Origin: Lutraria lutraria
Taxonomy: Eukaryota > Mollusca > Bivalvia > Venerida > Mactridae
Direction of reading: 5' to 3'
Assembly (NCBI GenBank): GCA_964023205.1
Contig: OZ026848.1
Location: forward strand, 35,389,912-35,453,911
DNA length: 64,000 bases
How positions within the stretch are numbered: the stretch's first letter is position 1; every line of letters begins with the position of its first letter. Shown piece after piece: positions 23,801 to 35,654 of this stretch. The notes beneath the pieces are model-generated. The model had not been told where the DNA came from and made no database searches. It was given only the letters and a program-made list of their open reading frames with translations. The position numbers and the translations under genes were made by a program.

Positions 23801-25642
23801 GTCTGTCGTGTTGTAACGTTGTAAACGATTAAATACCTTGAGAAACCTGGCAACGTAATAAAATCGTACTATTCCGTGACAAGCTCGTTTCAAACCGTGT
23901 TGTATCCTTGGCCAATACGTGGTGTAACCGTACTAGTACGTACTTCACGGTAACTAATGGTAGAAATCCTTGACGAATTCGATAAGTACGGAATAATACG
24001 GTTTAATGGATGGGTACGTTCTAATACGGTTTATTAAGGATGCGCTACAGTAGTTTGATTCATTAACAAGAAAAACTATAACAAAACGTTATAGGTAGAC
24101 GAATTTCAAGAAGCATTTTGGTTTATGTTTTTTGTATGAAGTTGCTTGCTTTTTTCATAAAGGATATTGTCTGCATATTTAATTCAATGCAAGGGTATAA
24201 AATATTTACATGGTATGAATTATACACATTATAATGACAATCATGAGTATTTGACAAATGAATAAATTCATGTATATAGTTCACAAGCACATGGTTATAT
24301 CATACCCTACATCAATCAAATAGAATCAACCCTAAATGTTAACGAATTCACCATAAATCTGAGCACTATCATACATTGAACTGCAAATAGCCGCACAACA
24401 ACTTGTCTAGGCAATGCCTTCGTGATTTACTTACCTGTCAACTATTAATAGATTCAGTCATCACCATTAGCCAATCAAATGGCCAGGATTAGCCAAACTA
24501 GTAATAGACACTACAGTAAGTGCTCGCAAGCAGCTATAATAAACAAATACTCGTAATTATACGACTATACCCCCAGCAGAGCTATTCAAAAAGTGTCTTC
24601 TTACGTTTGTAAGAAGACACTTGTCAATAACTCAACTTTCACGTGGACATAATCCTTTATCGTCGTATAAGTCAGATACACGTACTCGTATTTTCTTCAA
24701 AAATGTCTCCTTACAGACGCTAAGAAGACGGTTAGCTTAGACAAACAACCATTTTATCCTCGGCTTCGCCTCGGACAAATTGGTTGTTTGTCTAAGCGAA
24801 CCGTCCTCTTAAGAAGACACTTTTGAAGAAAAACTCGTACTGTATCTAATACGTATAATTCGTCTAGAAAAATTCTTATGGACATACAAGTATTACTACG
24901 TATGATTTCGCTGCAATACGGACAACTACGCGGACGTACTAACGATAGGATACTTAAGTGGTTATCCCATAATAAAATTTAGCCACATAAATCCACTTAC
25001 GGACATTTCTTTAAGTGACTCCGGTTGAACAAAAAGTCCTAACCCTAACCCTAGAGTCACCTAAACCCAATTTGTTTGTACTACAATACGGACATCTAGG
25101 CAACAATACGGACAACTACGCAACAATGCAGATTGCTATGAATGATGCCTGATCGTATCGTAACTATCCTGTTTCAAATCCGTGAATGTGTGACGTATGC
25201 ATTACGTGGCATATAACACCGGTACGAGGCGTATTTCTCAGTTACGGAAATGTCCGAGTAGACATGTACGATTGATACTCGTACTACTAGTATACATATT
25301 TGTTTACCCTGTCTATTGTTAACAGGTGGTGCAACTCCGGGTGGTGAGAACACAGCAGAAGGCCAATCTCATGTGTTCATGGTGGTTGATCTGTGCCCTA
25401 ACGAGACACCAAACCTAGAATGGTGTTCCCAGACTGTGACCCACCCTGTCAACAAATACGGTTATGGTGCTCACTTTGACCTGGAAGATGGCGCTCACCA
25501 GATAACACGAGGGTTAAACTGGGACAATGTAGAAGTTACGTATGAAACAGTGAACTGTGATGAAGCACGTGAATCACTGACTCCTAGCAATCAGAATTAT
25601 CATAAATGTGAATGTTACAAGTTGGCTAATGGCAAGAAATAA
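20830..25642 (+). CDS. GH45 endoglucanase-like secreted cellulase, three exons
   Basis: Exons 20830-20872, 22381-22629 and 25326-25642 (stop TAA) join in phase 1 to give 202 residues. Exon 1 is a signal peptide, MSSFVSIGICLLLAG, probably cut near TTQA/SQRC. Exon 2 has the GH45 N-terminal block: CQGSPRTYNGKPCASTTWFH, then D43 and GACGCG, and later NQLFFDSSMSGWCGHNCGVC. Exon 3 has FMVVDLCPNE, a YGAHFDLED segment with D149, and WDNVEVTYE. D43 and D149 correspond to the two catalytic aspartates expected in mollusc GH45 enzymes. Length and Cys-rich double-psi barrel pattern fit this class. It would hydrolyse beta-1,4-glucan in the digestive tract or style. Intron 1 has a GC donor (AG|GCAAGT) and a 42-bp minisatellite. 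GH45 genes in bivalves are often considered horizontally acquired. AATAAA follows the stop by 44 bp. Confidence 0.88.
20873..20878 (+). promoter_or_regulatory. GC-type 5' splice site of the GH45 gene
   Basis: Exon 1 ends ...TTAGCAG and the intron starts GCAAGT. GC donors with an otherwise perfect AG|GCAAGT context are the known minor GC-AG class. No in-frame GT donor lies close by that preserves the phase-1 junction with the exon at 22381. Confidence 0.7.
20985..22065. repeat. 42-bp minisatellite with 30- and 45-bp variants
   Basis: Main unit 'cagtaacgtagaagatgata' then 'caatacgtagaggaggatatcc'. From about 21870 to 22060 it changes to a 45-bp variant with 'gatgtttaaataacggagcg'. It fills GH45 intron 1 and generates a 388-codon false ORF on the minus strand. 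Confidence 0.9.
22898..23155. mobile_element. Foldback repeat, copy 1
   Basis: Starts 'tatacgactatacccccagc'. Inner arms 'cttcaaaagtgtcttctta' and 'agaagacacttttgaag' are inverted around 'cctcggcttcgcctcgg'. Shares its full layout with 24558-24855 in the same orientation. Lies in GH45 intron 2. Confidence 0.7.
23156..24557. other. GH45 intron 2, no gene seen
   Basis: 23540-23640 forms an imperfect inverted repeat (cttgaatttattgaactcg against cgttcaataaattcaatag). 23880-24050 repeats 'taatacggtt' and 'gtacg'. No coding segment was recognised. Confidence 0.5.
24558..24855. mobile_element. Foldback repeat, copy 2
   Basis: Second copy of the element at 22898, with an extra 'cgtttgtaagaagacacttg' near the left arm. 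Arms near 24690 and 24835 (tattttcttcaaaaatgtct against agacacttttgaagaaaaac) pair across the same 'cctcggcttcgcctcgg' centre. Confidence 0.7.
24856..25325. other. GH45 intron 2, distal part
   Basis: Short repeats of 'caatacggacaactacg' (24915, 25085, 25108) and one 'cctaaccctaaccctag' at 25038. No gene. Confidence 0.5.
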
Positions 25643-25685
25643 TCTTTACTGATTGCATCTTGTAGACAGTATGTTCTAGACGAAA

Positions 25686-25691
25686 AATAAA
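25686..25691 (+). terminator. Poly(A) signal AATAAA of the GH45 gene
   Basis: AATAAA lies 44 bp after the TAA at 25642. It is the first canonical hexamer downstream. Cleavage is expected 10-30 bp further on. Confidence 0.6.
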
Positions 25692-25979
25692 TAACAACTT
25701 AAATTTAACAGATCTTGTGAACTCAATACACAATAATCTGTTGTATAATAAGATTCTATATGTTTACATTTTATTTCTCTCTCATGGTACAATCAATTAT
25801 ATGGGCATAAATCAAAATAATGAAGACATTTTTTTCTTTTCAAGATTTAAAGAATATCATACAACACAGAAATGTAATTTAATGTTCTGATGGTGTGTCT
25901 TGATGTTGTTAAGTGTTGAAAATTTTCAGTTTGATTGTGTTACTCATTCAAAAGTTACATTAGAAAAGCAGGCAAAAAA

Positions 25980-26900
25980 TGTCCCGAGTGTAACACTTTT
26001 AGCGTGACATTTTTTCTTTACACATTTTTCAATCTTTTATATTTTGTTACGTTTTTGGGTAAGTAATCAATGGTTGTTTTTAATTTCATTGTACATGTGT
26101 TATATTTAAAATTTAATGCATTTTGTTCAAATATTTCAATAATAAGTATTATTTAGAAATCACCTTTCAAGTGCACATGTAAAATATTTTGCTCAAGGAA
26201 AAAATGGAAATTCAAATTGATGATATTGCTGTAAGTAAACTGATGCTTGAACAGAAAATGCATATTGATAGGCATATTTGTCCATGTTGTTTAAAAAAAA
26301 TAAATGATCAAAAGAATCATTTGTTTTTTAAGTTATACCATCTTGAATAAAGCTGATTGGAAATGTCCCGAGTGTAACATTTTGCATTTAGATAAGATTT
26401 TTGTATCATTCTTTGAATTTGATATGTTTTTTCTCTATTTCTCAAACAGAAGCGTACCCACAAGCTCACAAAACCAAAACAAATTCATGTAGTGCAATTC
26501 ATTTTTTGTCTACATGGTTTTAAGTGTTGTCCCGAGTGTAACGCTATATATTCATCATCTTTATTTTGATATGTTACTATAGAGCAGTAGTCCATGTTAA
26601 TTGTTTTCCACATTTATAACAAATAACTGACGTGAATAAATACTTTAAAGTCTGAAGCAGTGAAATGGAGCATGTTTAAAAAGTTTGAAAGTTCTAATAA
26701 AATAGTTCTATTCAGATATATATACCAAGTAGATTTGTTCAGTATACTGAAGATAAAAAGTAATTTATCTTTTATTTTGATAAAGAAACATTCTCAGATG
26801 AAAACAGTACAGAATTTATCGATTTATTTCATGATTTCTTAACATATTTTACATGTTATATTATTTATATATAACAATTGAAAATGTTACACTCGGGACA
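25980..26900. repeat. Interspersed motif TGTCCCGAGTGTAAC, three direct and one inverted copy
   Basis: Exact 15-mers at 25980, 26364 and 26528 on plus, and the complement TGTTACACTCGGGACA at 26885-26900. The first and last could be inverted termini of a 921-bp element. A weaker relative (ggcccgagtgtat) is at 27822. The DNA between is AT-rich and not coding. Confidence 0.6.
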
Positions 26901-27199
26901 CAAACACATCTTCATGCAATATTATAAACAAATTCGGTTTGCTTTTACAGTATACCAGTAACAATATACTAACACTGCAGGGTCATGAAGTTACAAAATG
27001 CCTAAATAAGTGGTAAAACTCCCATTTATAGAGGACTGAGAAGAAGCACACTCTGAGTAGAAAGACTTGAAATTTATATTTTTTTATTAAATATTTTCTA
27101 GGATATACGAGGGTTGTCCTTTAAGTATGTAGACTTTTCTCATAACTCGGTTATTTTTCAAAATTTTGAAATCTAATTTCAGTGACGCATAATTGAAAT

Positions 27200-27762
27200 C
27201 GTCCTTGAGTTGTGTTGCAAATACATACATGTAGTTCATAATCTTCCTTGAGTTGTGTTGCAAATACATACATGTAGTTCATAATCTTCCTTGAGTTGTG
27301 TTGCAAATACATACATGTAGTTCATAATCTTCCTTGAGTTGTGTTGCAAATACATACATGTAGTTCATAATCTCCCTTGAGTTGTGTTGCAAATACATAC
27401 ATGTAGTTCATAATCTCCCTTGAGTTGTGTTGCAAATACATACATGTAGTTCATAATCTTCCTTGAGTTGTGTTGCAAATACATACATGTAGTTCATAAT
27501 CTTCCTTGAGTTGTGTTGCAAATACATACATGTAGTTCATAATCTTCCTTGAGTTGTGTTGCAAATACATACATGTAGTTCATAATCTTCCTTGAGTTGT
27601 GTTGCAAATACATACATGTAGTTCATAATCTTCCTTGAGTTGTGTTGCAAATACATACATGTAGTTCATAATCTTCCTTGAGTTGTGTTGCAAATACATA
27701 CATGTAGTTCATAATCTTCCTTGAGTTGTGTTGCAAATACATACATGTAGTTCATAATCAAA
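27200..27762. repeat. 43-bp minisatellite, 13 copies
   Basis: Unit 'ttccttgagttgtgttgcaa' then 'atacatacatgtagttcataatc'. Copies are nearly identical; two have 'ctccc' for 'cttcc'. Recent amplification. Confidence 0.95.
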
Positions 27763-29330
27763 ACATTTCAAAAACTTTTCAGTATTGTTTTACTTAAAAT
27801 AAACAAAGAAGAAATTGTGAGGCCCGAGTGTATTTTCTATATGTCTGTTTATATGACTTAATTCATGTTTAAAATATTTGTTCAATATAGTTTGAAATAG
27901 TTTGAATGTGTTGAGATGAGAAGTCATTTCTTTAATTTGATAAGTGGCAAAATTAGTAAATATATGATAATGCAATATTAAATGTTACAAGTTGACAAAT
28001 CTACAGTTTTAAATGTTTTCTAATTCCTCGCTTCCCTCCAACAACATTTTCAACCAACAACATATCAAACAGTACAGATGTTTGTGTATCTTTTTATTAT
28101 CTTAAAAATCATAGAATGAATTACAATGCAATGATCATAGCACTTTCATATTAGTATGCTAAAAGACTAAACCAATTTGTACAGAGTGTAACCTTTACTT
28201 AGTCTGTATATATATAAATTAATAATTCATGTTCAGTAACGCAATTGACATACCAAATTGGAAATCACATCTAATAGCCCTTGAATCACTACATATTCAT
28301 GGTTAAAGATCTGTCCCTGGAGTCTCTATGTTGAGGCAAATGAAATACTAGTACTAAGTATACCTTTTTTAACAAAAAACCTGCCGCTCATTATACATTT
28401 GTATTTTAAAACTAAAATTAAATTTCTTTAACGCTACATACCAAGTTGTAAATTACACTCTATCAAAATATATCTTCCAATGTAATTTCACCACTTGGCA
28501 CTTTCCAAACCAAATACCAAGAACGAAAGAAACATACCACACATCAACCCATTTAATCTGATGTTATATAATCTGATTCACTATAATATAATACAATGTA
28601 AATGAGATTAGTCTCACACACTTTTTTTTTTGTCAATACATATCAATTGCAACTACATGTATTTCATTTTACATTTTTATTGCGCTTCATTTCTTATTAA
28701 CTTGAATATTAGCCTTTTACCAATCTGATAACATACTTCTTGACGTTCTCTTACTAGTATTTAATTTCGCCTTACATGACTTATGTTGTCGATGCGCCGT
28801 AAAACAGCATTAAACATTGCATTTCCAACAGTGAAAATTAATATAAGGATTCATTGTGATAGAAAAACAACATTGTAATAAAAAGTAATCACATAAAAAT
28901 CACAGCCACTAACATATTCATTGTACATTATAACTACTAACCTCCACAAAAAATGCGTCTGAAACAAAAGAAGTCCAATACATTTTTGCTATCTAGAATT
29001 ACTTCTTGATTACTAAAGTACCAAATCTATGTTTTTGGAAGGTGATACTTTCCTACATCAACATATTAAAAAAGTGACCCTCGGCTCAATAACAGGACAG
29101 AAAATAGTACCACTTGTTGTATACGTATACATTGCAGAGTGAGACTTTTGATAAAAGCTGGAGATATTACTGCAGAAATATTATGTTATGGCAACTTAAA
29201 CTGTAAAACTTATAAGTATAATAAATAAGTATTCAAACGCACAAAAGTTGCATTCATACACTGTTGAGGTAACAAGATTTACTAATATTGAAAATAGTTT
29301 TATTCACGATTTAAAGTAGTGCTCGAACAT
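27763..29330. other. AT-rich intergenic DNA, no gene seen
   Basis: No exon with matching splice sites, no tRNA and no clear repeat larger than homopolymer tracts was found on either strand. Confidence 0.45.
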
Positions 29331-29331
29331 A

Positions 29332-29402
29332 TATGGTGGTGACTTACGCCATGTCGTACGAGTTTCCGCCACGAAAATGCTAAAATACGACAAAGTTGAC
29401 TT
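29332..29402. mobile_element. Fragment of the MITE family at 13281
   Basis: 'atggtggtgacttacgccat' continues into 'gtcgtacgagtttccgccac' and 'aaaatacgacaaagttgac'. These are the end motifs of the 13281-13856 MITE. Only one end is present. Confidence 0.5.
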
Positions 29403-29768
29403 TCCGTCAGTACTTCCAGTACTTTGATTAACCTTTGTAATGTAAATTACTAAAAATATATTGATTAAAAACCTTTCAATGCTAAAATACTAGAAAAAGC
29501 TACTAACTTGACAGTTTTTTACTGCAGAAAATGTTTTTATACAATTCAAAATTTAATCTTAAACCGAATGAAGTGCGCATGCGCCGGAACTAACAGCAAA
29601 AAATCTTCTCTTCGAAAAATCTCTGATAAATTAATGCTTGGGGGTTTCATCACATATATCTTGATTTCTGGTGACAATTCCGTTTTTTCTTATTATTTTT
29701 GCAGATCGTTTCATTCATGATATTTGAATATATTGAATACTTAGATCGTAAACAGTAATAATAAATCA

Positions 29769-30424
29769 GTGTTTTACTCATGCTTGACGGGGGCCTTTTT
29801 TGATCAGCTGTTGATCAGGTTTACAGGTATTTTGGTAGGGTTTTTGTTCCTCACATGTGTTATTAGCCTGTCTGAGGGTACCAAACATGCCCCGACTCCA
29901 TTTCTACACCCTAGACCTACTATTTCTCCAAACAATATTGCCCCAACAAACGCTGAATCGTGTGGGTTAATAGCGATAAAATTGACTGCAAGATTCAAAT
30001 GTTACAAAGAACCACTTATACCTTCTAGAAACAAATCTTTACTTTACATGACGGTCCTACTCCTATCATTGTCATGTGACATAGAAAGTAACCGTGGCCC
30101 TACCTACCCATGTGGTAGCTGTACTGCAGAAGTCCTGGATGAAGATCCAGCTGTTAATTGTTATAGCTGCGGTCAGTGGTTCCACATACTATGCCAAGGT
30201 CTAGACCCATCCTGGTACAATAATGCTGTCCAAAATGATACTTCATTTACCTGGGAATGTACTATCTGTGAAAACCTAAACCATTCTAACATCTCAAGTA
30301 TTCTCTCCATTTCATCAAATAATAGCTTCTCCAACCTCCATGATAACCAACCAACACAAACTAAAGCAAGAGAAAACAAACAAAATCATGTAAATCTATC
30401 TAAACTAAAAATACTACTTGTAGA
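29769..30424 (+). pseudogene. LINE ORF N-terminus: 2A-like motif plus PHD-type zinc finger
   Basis: After a hydrophobic stretch (SLLYMTVLLLSLSC) comes DIESNRGP (30078-30101), a 2A-like tail in which the first proline is arginine. A Cys4-His-Cys3 PHD-like finger follows: CGSC, CYSCGQWFH, C, and CTIC (about residues 115-168). LINEs of CR1/L2-type in several invertebrates carry such a finger and 2A-like peptides. The open frame runs into the inserted transposon at 30425. The start codon chosen is the first Met of the open frame and is uncertain. Confidence 0.7.
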
Positions 30425-31386
30425 CTATGGGGCACCAATACCCCCCTCCCCCCCCCCCCGGAGGCATTTTTCTACAGTATGTTTTTCTGAAAGTGTATGG
30501 AAAGACCTACAAAATCCCAGTGTCTACCATCTGGGTGTTGGGGCTTTACTCCGTTACCGCCATTTTTGGGCGTTACCATAATTGAAATTTTAAAGTTAAC
30601 ACAAAGAGATCAAAATAATTTGGGTTAAAGGCTTAGTAATTATAATTATAAGCACAAAGAATGTAAACAAGAGTGTAGAAATGTGAAACACATCATCAAA
30701 TGTGGTATAATTTACGTTACCAATATTATATCACTGAAATAAGGTCACATATACTCTAAAATGTTCGATTATCATCATATACTTACTGTTTCTGGATCGA
30801 GCAGAACACTATCTAATAAGTAAATGGTACTCAATTGTATTAAATGTTGACAAGGTGACAAAAAGGTCACAATAATGCAGAAAATACATGTATATTATTA
30901 ACCTCATGCGTTACCAAAATATAACTATGAACTTAAGTGCATGTATAACTAAATCTTGATATTTTTTGCATCAGACTTTATAAAATATAAAGTGGCAAAA
31001 AACATTTCATTATAAAATCAATCAATCAAATCAAAGCAACCAGTTGTCAATAAATAAATAATTTCATTAATCATAATAGTAATTTATAGATATATTTCTT
31101 TTTTCAATGATTATGCAATTGTAACCTGTGACCTACCAGTGGCCATGAAATCGTACTCATTGGTTTGGCAGTTTCCGGAACAAATTCACTAATGTCATAG
31201 TGAGAACGGGTGTATTTCACACACTTATGCTCCATCTTCGATACATATAGGTAAAGTAATGAACGACAGTGGTCTCGCGGAACTTATGATAAATTCCGGA
31301 ATTGTGCCAGTGGTTCTCTTGACAAAGTGACATCTGGGAAACACTAAAACCATGCTCTATGGGAGCACAAACCCTTATCGAAGCAA

Positions 31387-31790
31387 TTGATCAATTACCC
31401 CGGCAAGGGTTTGAAGAAACACAACCTTTCACACAGAGTATTTCAGCATAATATAATAACTCAGATACGAGCAGAACGTAACGCATTTGGCCTGCTTATG
31501 CTCCTGTCAGTTCAACATGACATAGACCTGAAGCTTACTTGGTCATTTCTGCTAGGGCGAGTGCCTTATATTGAGTCACCAATAGAACCAACAACTAGCC
31601 ATTCTACAGAAGGCGCATCCTATGTTGTTAATGGTAACGCCTAATTTGGTAACTGCAGAGTCTTATAGCAGTTCCGGACACACTCAAGCAGGTAGCTGAG
31701 ACGATTTCTTATCAGTTGCCTAAAACGTCTCGTGCAGACTTTATATCAGACACATACAACAAACAGTCTATTAAATCAGATGAGCGCCGA
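31387..31790 (+). pseudogene. Degenerate coding remnant inside the transposon
   Basis: RAERNAFGLLMLLSVQHDID then LKLTWSFLLGRVPYIE is followed, after stops and a frame change, by SDTYNKQSIKSDERR. The order and character resemble a protein widely repeated in invertebrate genomes, but I cannot name it securely. Frame breaks make it a relic, perhaps cargo or former transposon coding sequence. Confidence 0.3.
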
Positions 31791-31974
31791 TGACGTTGGG
31801 CAGCTCCAACGTTCTTGCTCTCAGGTATAAAAAAACAATAACTCCATGAAATCGGATGGGCTGCATATCTAATGACGACAATAAGACACAGTCAATAAAG
31901 CTAATCTTTGAGCAGTCTTATAGAGATGGTGTCACAGCCACACTAACTGAGATTCAAAACACTGAGATTACAGT

Positions 31975-32455
31975 CTGGAGCGAAGTTTAATGTGTTAGAT
32001 AAAACCATCCTTAAACCATTTAAAGGCCTGTTATCATCATTTTGAATTAAAATTTGAATGTCAAGTATGTATAGTCTGTACAGATGTACATCATTTGGCC
32101 AATTAACCACAATTACCAAGGAAAAGCTACATGTGTCAATATGTAATCTCAGAGACAATATAGTGTTCCAGCGCTACTTTACTGAATGAAACTATTTTCA
32201 ATATGTAGTGAATTTCGTTACCTCAACAGTTAATGATGAAACGGAGGAAACCAACAGAATCCTGCATATATCTCCAACTTTTATCAAAACTGCAATGTAT
32301 ACTTATACTATTTTTCAAAGCGGATATATGAGGCGTCACGTAATTGTAACTAGAAAAAGTAATGTACAGCTATAGGAGCTTTGCTTCTATAAATGAAGAT
32401 TACATGACAATATTTGCCAATTTACCACGTATGTTTGTTCGGATGAACTTTACAG
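31975..32455. repeat. Dispersed repeat Z, copy 2 (nested in the transposon)
   Basis: Matches 20050-20560 and, at its left edge, 17340-17375 (gcgaagttta...ttagataaaacca). Copies differ by several indels. Probably a separate element that entered the transposon. Confidence 0.6.
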
Positions 32456-34007
32456 TACCATTGAGACATTTGTATGTGTGTTGTTTGGTCATTAAAAATA
32501 CGACATCAATAAACTGAGGTATGACATGTATCAAAGCCATGGTTGTGTTCTGAACGCTTTAAGTGGTATGGGCATGAGCTTATTCACTCCCTGCAGATCC
32601 CGACTCGTATGTTCAATGCGTCACGGTTAATTATAAGGTGTATAATTGGATCCATGCACAGAGGGCAATCCTGATCTTCTAAAAGTGGATGAAAGTGATT
32701 GGAAATTCGGTACTGACAACATGCTGGAATACCACTGATACAAGGATAATATTGTGCCAAAGGCAAGCGACGCAGAAGACACTGATGATAAAAACGACAT
32801 TGAGCTCATTAGTATGGTCGATGCTGTCTATGAAACAGAAATGTGATGAGGATTTGTGAAATTCGTGAACGTTTGCCATCAGAACAACAAAAATACCTAG
32901 ATGACAATATGTACAGCTAATGAAATCTGACATAACATACAATGTTGCACTTAAGTATATATATAAAAATAATCATGTGACAAATTGTAACGTAAATGAC
33001 ACACACATGTTAATATGTGTCAATGGCACAATGATTATTGCACTGTCGCTGTCATTGTAAATTTGATTGTTTCATAGATACATATTCGTAGAATACATTC
33101 GATGATGATTTTATAACAGTTTCATAGAAATGTTGTTACTCGTTTATGAATCATTTCAAACGTAACGCAAATAAAACCATGTAACGTAAAACACAATCAG
33201 TGATGAATTAAATTAGTTGGAATGTTAATTTACATGTACTATGTCAGTAATCAAGTATAGACACATTTTGTATATTAAATCAATGTTTCACGCATTGTTA
33301 AGCGTATTAAGTACTTATCATAATAAAGGTAACGTTATGTAACGTAAACTACTATTATGCCAGTCAAACTTTACAACATTTGTAACTAGAAATGTTTTCC
33401 AGTTATGGGTATTAATGAATGTATCATGATTACCTATCGCTGTATACCTATTTGATCATAGCATGTGATCACAGTAATATAAATGATTTCCATGTAACAC
33501 GTATACTTTTATATGTAACGTATTTTACGTAAAATGAAGACATAAACGAGCATTCGATGAAAGAAAAACATGAATATGTGGTAGTATTTGCCTAATATGA
33601 ATAAAAACATTGTTTACGACTGCTTTTGTGTTGCTTTAGCATATACAACTGTCATTTCCTTGTCATTTTAGGGTAACGCAGGGTAACGTAAATTACAGAG
33701 CATATATAGTGCAATAAAGTGAAAAACATGCATTTGATCGACAAGTTACGCCGCTGCTAACTTATTATGGTCAAAGGAATTGTTTAAATTGATGAATTAT
33801 TGAAAATATCTAGAATAAGACTTCTAACAAAAACAAAATTGTCAAACGTATTTTCGGTAACGGTAATTAGCATGCTTGTAGTTCACAAACGCCCCAACGC
33901 CCAGATTGTAGACACTGGGAAAATGATCAGCAGGCATCGAGCTTTCAAAAAAATGGTGTCTACAAAAATGCCTCCGGGGGGGGGGGGTTTCTACCAGTAG
34001 CCCATAG

Positions 34008-34556
34008 CCTGGAATTCTGAACATATACCATCTATTAAACCTGGTTACAACACCAGTACAATATATAACAAACTCACGGAACTACTAAACAACTTCTTTC
34101 TCACCCAAATGGTATGCAAAAACACTCGTAATGATAACATCCTTGATCTACTTCTCATTACAAATCCAACATTGTTCAAAAGTATTGATATCCTACCAGG
34201 TATCTCTGATCATGATATTGTCTCTGCAACCATTAATGCAAAACCTTACATCTTGAAACAAAAGCCAAGGACTTGCCCCCTTTATAACAAAGCTAACTGG
34301 CCAGATTTTCGCAAATTTATGGAATCTTGTGAGTCTGAAATTCTCTCAAACCTTGAACAAATCTCTGTTGATGAACTCTGGTGCAGATTCAAAACTGCTC
34401 TTGAAAAGGGCATCTCAAAATTTGTACCCTCAAAGAAAATAGGTTGCAAAAGATTATTACCATGGATAACAAAAACGATTACAAAACCAATGCACAAGAG
34501 AGACAAATTATATCAGAAAATAAAAATTCGAACCAACAACTAAGAAGTAAATTAAA
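34008..34556 (+). pseudogene. LINE segment: endonuclease C-terminus and linker
   Basis: Open from about 34020. It contains NILDLLLITNP and the endonuclease motif ISDHDIVSATI, then a linker (NKANWPDFRKFMES ... KFVPSKK ... WITKTI) typical between endonuclease and RT in CR1/Jockey LINEs. A frameshift near 34520 precedes the insertion of A1 at 34557. Confidence 0.75.
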
Positions 34557-35654
34557 CAAGAGGGCCATGATGGCCCTATAAATGCTCACCAGGAGAAAAG
34601 GTCATTTAGAGATTAACATTGTTGAAGTTTTCTATACGAGTCCAAGTAAGATCAAGTGACCCATCTGGGCCGTTTTTTATCCCATGGCCATTATATGAAC
34701 AGATTTAAAAGAAGTCTATTAGACAAAGTTAGATACCAAATATCTTAGCTCTAGGCCTTGTGGTTTCGGAGATTTTTAAAAATTTTCCTATATAAAATAG
34801 AATAAACCCCAGGGCAGGGCTAATTTTGACCCCGGTGCCATAATTTGAACAAACTTGGTAGAGGTCCACTAGACAATGCCACATACAAAATATCTAAGCT
34901 CTAGGCCTTGCAGTTTCGGAGAAGATTTTTTAATTTTTCCTATATAAGTCTATATAAATCAAGTGACCCCGGGGCGGGCCTAATTTTTACCTTAGGGCAA
35001 TAATTTGACCAAACTTGGTAGAGGTCCACTAGGTAATGCTACATACTAAATATCTTAGCTCTAGGCCTTGTGGTTTCGGAGAAGATTTTTTTAATTTTCC
35101 TATATAAGTCTATATAAATCAAGTGACCCCCGGGGCGGGGCCAATTTTGACCCTTGGGCAATAATTTGAACAAACTTGGTAGAGGTCCACTAGACTATGC
35201 TACACACCAAATATCAAAGCTCTAGGCATTGTAGTGTTTGACAAGAAGATTTTTTAAATTTCCTATATAAGTCTATGTAAAATCAAGTTACCCCCGGGGC
35301 GGAGCCAATTTTGACCCCAGGGGAATAATTTGAACAAACTTTGAAGAGTTCCATTAGACAATGCTACATACCAAATATCTCAGCTCTAGGCCCTGTGGTT
35401 TCGGACAAGAAGATTTTTTTAATTTTTTCTATTTGTTGCCATAGCAACCAGAGTTTTTAATGAAATTTAATTTTTTGAACAACTTTGAAAGGGGACCACC
35501 CAAGGATCATTCCAGCAAAGTTTGGTTGCAATCGGCATAGCGGTGTAGGAGGAGATGTTGTTTTAAGTAAACATGGACGCCACGTAACGACGCACGATGG
35601 ACGCAGGGTGATCACAAAAGCTCACCCTGAGCACATTCGTGCTCTGGTGAGCTA
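34557..35654. mobile_element. HINE-like element A1, inserted in the LINE
   Basis: Starts CAAGAGGGCCATGATGGCCC: the hairpin GGGCC-atgat-GGCCC. GCTCACCAG follows and returns inverted as CTGGTGAGC near 35644-35652. The core has about five units of roughly 160 bp. LINE coding resumes at once, KMKSLVKSKIK, and the flanks are A runs. The core units are more diverged than in A2. Confidence 0.75.

Larger units (their letters stand above)
30425..34007. mobile_element. 3.6-kb DNA transposon inserted in the LINE
   Basis: Left end: ctatggggcacc, a poly-C run, ggaggcatttttctac...cccagtgtctaccatctggg. The complement of the right end reads ctatgggctact, poly-C, ggaggcatttttgtagac...cccagtgtctacaatctggg. 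The TIRs exceed 100 bp. CGTTAC motifs crowd the left side and GTAACG the right. No intact transposase ORF remains. The LINE resumes at 34008, but with about 150 endonuclease residues lost. Confidence 0.8.

Noticed and set aside
25038..25054. Telomere-like cctaaccctaaccctag
   Set aside because: Only about two and a half repeats; too short to mean an interstitial telomere.
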